A stretch of DNA of 9,499 nt from NCBI GenBank assembly GCA_029983755.1, contig JASBYX010000044.1, positions 1-9,499 of the forward strand, read 5' to 3'. How positions within the stretch are numbered: the stretch's first letter is position 1; each line of letters starts with the position of its first letter. The DNA is from Anaerovoracaceae bacterium. Lineage in GTDB: Bacteria > Bacillota > Clostridia > Peptostreptococcales > Anaerovoracaceae. Below are positions 7,039-9,499 of this stretch, piece after piece. The notes below the pieces were generated by a model. That model was not told the origin of the DNA. It was given only the letters and a program-made list of their open reading frames with translations, and did no database searches. The translations under genes were made by a program, and so were the position numbers.

Positions 7039-8037
7039 ATGAAAAATATTCTGTTGATCACAACCGGGGGCACCATCGCAAGCACCGCTACCGACAACGG
7101 CCTCGCTCCCGGCATAAGCAGCACCTCCCTCATGGAGTTCGTCCCGGAAATTCAGGAGTTTTGTGACTTTCAGACCATGGATCTTATGAATCTTGACAGC
7201 ACAAATGTCGGCCCGACTCAGTGGCGCAAAATAGTAGCCTCCGTTGAGGAAAACTACATGGATTTTGATGGTTTTGTCATAACCCACGGTACAGACACTC
7301 TAAGCTACACCGCAGCCGCGCTAAGCTACATGATTCAGAACTCTGCAAAACCTGTGATTCTAACGGGTTCACAAAAGTCAATCTATCTTAGGGATACAGA
7401 TGCGAGAAGAAATCTCATAGATGCGTTTTTGTATGCGTCGGATCCGGATTCTTCAGGTGTGAAGATCGTATTTAACTCTAAGGTCATAAGGGGAACTAGG
7501 GCAAGAAAGATAAGGACTCAGAGCTACAATGCGTTTGACAGTATCGATTACCCTGATGTTGCAAGGGTTATGGGGGATCATGTCACCCACTATATCGTAG
7601 ATCAGATACAGGGATCTCCTATTTTTAGTTATTCTATGGATCATCCTTTATTCGTCCTAAAGCTAACACCTGGGATCAGTTCCAATGTTGTAAAAATCCT
7701 TGGAGAGGTATACAAATTTCTGATAATCGAAGGTTTTGGGACGGGCGGACTTCCTAACCTTGAAAAGGACGATAGCATTTCCATAAGCAAGGCTGTGGCT
7801 GAATTCACATCAGAAGGGGGGCTAGTGGTCATGACTACCCAGGTTCCTCATGAGGGAAGCAAGCTATCCACTTATGAGGTGGGAAGCAGTCTCACGAAAA
7901 ATCCCGGTATAATTGAAGGTGGAAACATGACCTTGGAAGCCATCGTATGCAAAATGCTTTGGGTCCTTGGAAGAACAGATAATAGAGAGAAAGTAAAGGA
8001 ACTGTTCCTAAAACCTGTGGACTATGACAGGCTTTAA
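7039..8037 (+). CDS. ansA: L-asparaginase, type I-like
   Basis: Hydrolyses L-asparagine to aspartate and ammonia. The 332-residue product has the family's two threonine motifs: TTGGTIAST (8-16, nucleophile Thr12) and ITHGTDTL (81-88, Thr85-Asp86 of the second triad); Lys157 in RARKIRT is the likely partner of that triad. There is no signal peptide or lipobox, so it should be cytoplasmic, which fits the low-affinity type I class. Its ribosome site AGGAAAG (7028-7034) overlaps the gltX stop codon, so the two are probably one operon and translation may be coupled. It lacks the extra N-terminal domain of archaeal GatD and no gatE-like gene is nearby, so a tRNA-dependent amidotransferase role is unlikely. 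A minor glutaminase activity, known in the family, is possible. No terminator was seen in the 58 bases before the convergent neighbour. Confidence 0.93.
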   Translation: MKNILLITTGGTIASTATDNGLAPGISSTSLMEFVPEIQEFCDFQTMDLMNLDSTNVGPTQWRKIVASVEENYMDFDGFVITHGTDTLSYTAAALSYMIQNSAKPVILTGSQKSIYLRDTDARRNLIDAFLYASDPDSSGVKIVFNSKVIRGTRARKIRTQSYNAFDSIDYPDVARVMGDHVTHYIVDQIQGSPIFSYSMDHPLFVLKLTPGISSNVVKILGEVYKFLIIEGFGTGGLPNLEKDDSISISKAVAEFTSEGGLVVMTTQVPHEGSKLSTYEVGSSLTKNPGIIEGGNMTLEAIVCKMLWVLGRTDNREKVKELFLKPVDYDRL

Positions 8038-8095
8038 GACGCTTACTTCAAATTCTCTTAAATTCGCTATATACTCATTCAACAACTACTTCATA

Positions 8096-8740
8096 TTACT
8101 TCATTATGTGAGCGATTACTCCGGAGATATAGTTGTCTGCAAGATCATCAAAGCTAGCATCAGGAAAATTCTCTTCGAGAATAGCCTCTATGGAAAAGGC
8201 AAAATCTCTACACATGCCAATCAGCTCAAATCCCAGCTGATTGGTATATACGCTGCAAGCGTTCCCAGGATTTTCTTCATCCTCTTTGCCAAAGCTCGAC
8301 CCTTGAATTGTTGACAATGATTCATTTGAGCATCTTTCTGATACTTGATTAATCTCAGCCATATAGAGTTTCCAGAAGTTAGCTCCCCTCCAGTCATTTG
8401 CAAGGGAATATAAAATCTGCACGTCCTCTTCGTCAACTTCATGACCCACCAAAATCAATGGCAGTGGCACCCTGCTCTCAAGGCCTAGCTCAGCCAAGAC
8501 AGTCTCGAACATCTCGTTGCGCTCGGCCAACGTTTTATCCACATTCTCCATCATCCCCACCATGACAGACAGTATAAAATCATCGAAAAGGTCAAGAAGA
8601 AGGGCACCCCCATTTTGACTACCCTCAGCGAGCTCCATGCAGTCGAGGTACATCTGGGCAATATACCCCTTCGCCCTATGAACACTTGTCAAAACCTTAC
8701 CGCATTTCTCACAGTATCTATCCACAACAGTAATTGCCAT
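8096..8740 (-). CDS. Hypothetical acidic protein with one CxxC pair
   Basis: I do not recognise this 214-residue protein. It begins with MAITVVDRYCEKCGKV, giving a CxxC pair (Cys10, Cys13) like one knuckle of a zinc ribbon, but no second CxxC is present; the other cysteines are Cys34, Cys137, Cys162 and Cys177. It is strongly acidic (about 37 Asp/Glu against 14 Lys/Arg) and appears mostly helical, with a low-complexity polar stretch around 133-160. No signal peptide or membrane segment is evident. The ATG is well supported by AAGGAGAA (8746-8753) 5 bases upstream, and a promoter lies about 60 bases upstream. It is convergent with ansA (58-base gap) and separated from the ArsR-type gene by a terminator, so it is probably transcribed alone. 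A metal-binding or protein-binding role is possible but not shown. Confidence 0.8.
   Translation of the reverse strand: MAITVVDRYCEKCGKVLTSVHRAKGYIAQMYLDCMELAEGSQNGGALLLDLFDDFILSVMVGMMENVDKTLAERNEMFETVLAELGLESRVPLPLILVGHEVDEEDVQILYSLANDWRGANFWKLYMAEINQVSERCSNESLSTIQGSSFGKEDEENPGNACSVYTNQLGFELIGMCRDFAFSIEAILEENFPDASFDDLADNYISGVIAHIMK
8217..8244. repeat. Perfect 10-bp inverted repeat within the acidic-protein gene
   Basis: CCAATCAGCT (8217-8226) and AGCTGATTGG (8235-8244) are exact inverted repeats around an 8-base loop. The site is inside the coding sequence, at about residues 166-175, and 180 bases beyond the ansA stop codon. No T-run follows on either strand, so it is not a standard rho-independent terminator. 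It would form a stable stem in either transcript. Confidence 0.6.
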
Positions 8741-8797
8741 CTAAATTCTCCTTAAAAAAACAAATCAAGTGTACCCGAATAGGTTATCTACTGTCTA

Positions 8798-8827
8798 ATT
8801 ATAATACAAAACATGTGAACTTTACAA
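8798..8827 (-). promoter_or_regulatory. Probable promoter for the acidic-protein gene
   Basis: On the minus strand TTGTAA (8827-8822, four of six consensus bases) and a perfect TATAAT (8803-8798) are separated by 18 bases. Transcription would begin near 8791, about 50 bases before the ATG at 8740. The surrounding spacer is strongly AT-rich. Confidence 0.5.
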
Positions 8828-8887
8828 CCTAACTCTCATAAAAATAAAAACTATACCTCTAAAATCTTAAAAACTATTTCAAACAAC

Positions 8888-8910
8888 AAAAAAGGGGATG
8901 ATTTCTCCCC
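8888..8910 (-). terminator. Rho-independent terminator after the ArsR-type gene
   Basis: On the minus strand the sequence forms GGGGA - loop of 7 - TCCCC followed directly by six T residues (8893-8888). It lies about 80 bases after the stop codon of the ArsR-type gene and before the promoter of the acidic-protein gene, so it should separate the two. The stem is short but all G-C except one pair and the T-run is clear. Confidence 0.7.
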
Positions 8911-8990
8911 CCTAAGATATGCAAAAATTGAAATATGGAATATTTGTCGTAATATGCAACATACCGTTTTCGCTTTTGCAATCGAATTTT

Positions 8991-9284
8991 CTATTTTTCG
9001 AAAATAATTTTGATTAAGGCTCTGATCTTCTCGTCCTCAAGTCTGTACTTAGCCCTTGTTCCCTCGTATTCAACAGTCACGATTTGTCTGCTTCTAAGCT
9101 TAGCAAGGTGCTGAGAAATTGTGGACTGAGACGCACCCATAACCTCTGTGAAATATGTTACTGTACAGAAATCATTCTCTGCCAATTCCTTAAGAAGGCC
9201 AAGTCTTACAGGGCTCGCCATCGCTTTCAGCATCTCTGCCTTAACCATTAAATCTCTCTTTTTTTTCTTCATATCGTCTGTCAT
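8991..9284 (-). CDS. ArsR-type winged-helix transcriptional regulator
   Basis: A 97-residue DNA-binding protein of the ArsR/SmtB fold. Visible parts are the N-terminal helix with LKAMASPVRLGLLKEL (19-34), the recognition helix region SQSTISQHLAKLRSRQIV (52-69) and a wing VTVEYEGTRAKYRL (69-82). The family usually binds as a dimer to a palindrome near its own promoter and represses until a ligand binds. The classic ELCVCDL metal box is absent: the equivalent stretch is ENDFCTVTYF with a single Cys40, so the ligand is not predictable as arsenic, cadmium or zinc. A GTG five codons upstream (9299) extends the frame, but the ATG at 9284 is preferred because AAAGGAG (9290-9296) sits 5 bases before it. 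The gene is transcribed alone, with a terminator at 8888-8910. Its target may lie beyond the window's right edge. Confidence 0.88.
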   Translation of the reverse strand: MTDDMKKKKRDLMVKAEMLKAMASPVRLGLLKELAENDFCTVTYFTEVMGASQSTISQHLAKLRSRQIVTVEYEGTRAKYRLEDEKIRALIKIIFEK

Positions 9285-9289
9285 ACTTA

Positions 9290-9296
9290 CTCCTTT
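9290..9296 (-). promoter_or_regulatory. Ribosome binding site that sets the ArsR-type start
   Basis: AAAGGAG on the minus strand, 5 bases before the ATG at 9284-9282. Because it lies inside the longer GTG-started frame, it argues that translation begins at the ATG and that the first five residues of the longer version are not made. Confidence 0.75.
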
Positions 9297-9338
9297 CACT
9301 TCTCGTTACAAAAGACTTCTAAAAAGTAATACTACTAT

Positions 9339-9344
9339 ATTATA
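9339..9344 (-). promoter_or_regulatory. -10 element of the ArsR-type gene
   Basis: A perfect TATAAT on the minus strand, predicting transcription from about 9332 and a leader of about 48 bases. No good -35 hexamer is found at 16-18 bases. The element is overlapped by one arm (TATACACAA, 9341-9349) of an inverted repeat whose other arm is at 9403-9411, so self-repression by the regulator is plausible. Confidence 0.45.
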
Positions 9345-9411
9345 CACAATTTGACATTAAATAACATCTTTTTTAAACTTAAAATGATTATTGACTATAA
9401 ATTTGTGTATA
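9341..9411. repeat. Spaced inverted repeat upstream of the ArsR-type gene
   Basis: TATACACAA (9341-9349) and TTGTGTATA (9403-9411) are exact 9-base inverted repeats 53 bases apart, and the first overlaps the regulator's -10 element. Part of the first, ACACAATTT (9344-9352), recurs in direct orientation at 9477-9485. The DNA is AT-rich, so some chance matching is expected. Confidence 0.35.
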
Positions 9412-9464
9412 TTTGTGAATTTCCCCAAGTAAGGAGTCCTCATTTTACCTAATATTAGAAACAA

Positions 9465-9479
9465 TGTCAAGTGTTGACA
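9465..9479. promoter_or_regulatory. Perfect palindrome, candidate operator at the right edge
   Basis: TGTCAA-GTG-TTGACA is a perfect 6-base inverted repeat around three bases. The right arm is also a consensus -35 hexamer pointing right, whose -10 would fall at the window's end, so the palindrome could be the operator of a rightward gene not contained here. The octamer AATGTCAA of the left arm (9463-9470) recurs on the other strand at 9359-9352, next to the ArsR-type promoter. Confidence 0.4.
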
Positions 9480-9499
9480 CAATTTTACCACAAATTATT

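Noticed and set aside
8038..8095. A shared terminator between the convergent ansA and acidic-protein genes.
   Set aside because: The 58 bases are AT-rich with no convincing hairpin.
8919..9017. A 32-codon plus-strand ORF with a hydrophobic middle, overlapping the 3' end of the ArsR-type gene in antisense; considered as a small toxin-like peptide.
   Set aside because: There is no ribosome site or promoter in front of it, and AT-rich DNA readily yields such short hydrophobic frames.
9297..9299. GTG start giving a 102-residue ArsR-type protein.
   Set aside because: The ribosome site AAAGGAG falls inside that extension, 5 bases before the ATG at 9284, which is the better start.
9351..9379. TTGACA at 9351-9356 with TAAACT 17 bases on; considered as a rightward promoter.
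   Set aside because: The -10 match is only four of six, and the hexamer lies in AT-rich sequence on top of the opposite-strand promoter; not strong enough to list.
9464..9499. A start codon with 12 open codons (MSSVDTILPQII) running off the right edge; considered as the 5' end of a divergent gene.
   Set aside because: The nearest AAGGAG (9431-9436) is 27 bases away, too far, and the ATG lies inside the palindrome that would be the promoter region. Too short to judge.

Overview
The window reads as chromosomal housekeeping DNA from a low-to-mid-GC Gram-positive anaerobe, most likely a member of Clostridia (Firmicutes). The support is strong AGGAG-type ribosome sites before every main gene, sigma-A-type TTGACA/TATAAT promoters, a dnaE-pfkA gene pair, and a long (556-residue) form of glutamyl-tRNA synthetase. 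The genus cannot be named from the sequence alone. No tRNA, rRNA, CRISPR array, insertion sequence or phage gene was seen.

Layout. (1) Positions 4-5018, minus strand: dnaE (DNA polymerase III alpha subunit) followed by pfkA (ATP-dependent 6-phosphofructokinase), separated by 203 bases that look more like coding DNA than the other spacers and hold a doubtful 45-codon reading frame. (2) Positions 5019-5358: a 340-base divergent control region with an extended -10 promoter for dnaE, a full-consensus promoter for gltX, and two short-period (10-11 base) repeat clusters that share the hexamer TCTGTT. (3) Positions 5359-8037, plus strand: gltX and ansA (type I-like L-asparaginase), 9 bases apart and almost certainly one operon. 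(4) Positions 8096-8740, minus strand, convergent with ansA: an unrecognised, very acidic 214-residue protein with one CxxC pair. (5) Positions 8991-9284, minus strand: a small ArsR-type winged-helix regulator with its own terminator. (6) Positions 9300-9499: its AT-rich upstream region, with palindromes that look like operator sites.

How they fit. dnaE and pfkA are probably co-transcribed away from the divergent region, and gltX-ansA is transcribed the other way. The gltX-ansA pair links amino-acid amide breakdown (Asn to Asp plus ammonia) with glutamate charging of tRNA, but a direct functional link is only inference. The acidic protein and the ArsR-type regulator appear to be separate transcription units. 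I see no convincing undescribed multi-gene system. The most interesting points are a DnaE with a complete PHP metal site and a repeat-bearing linker, the phased TCTGTT repeats between dnaE and gltX, the odd dnaE-pfkA spacer, the unrecognised acidic protein, and the palindromes upstream of the ArsR-type gene.
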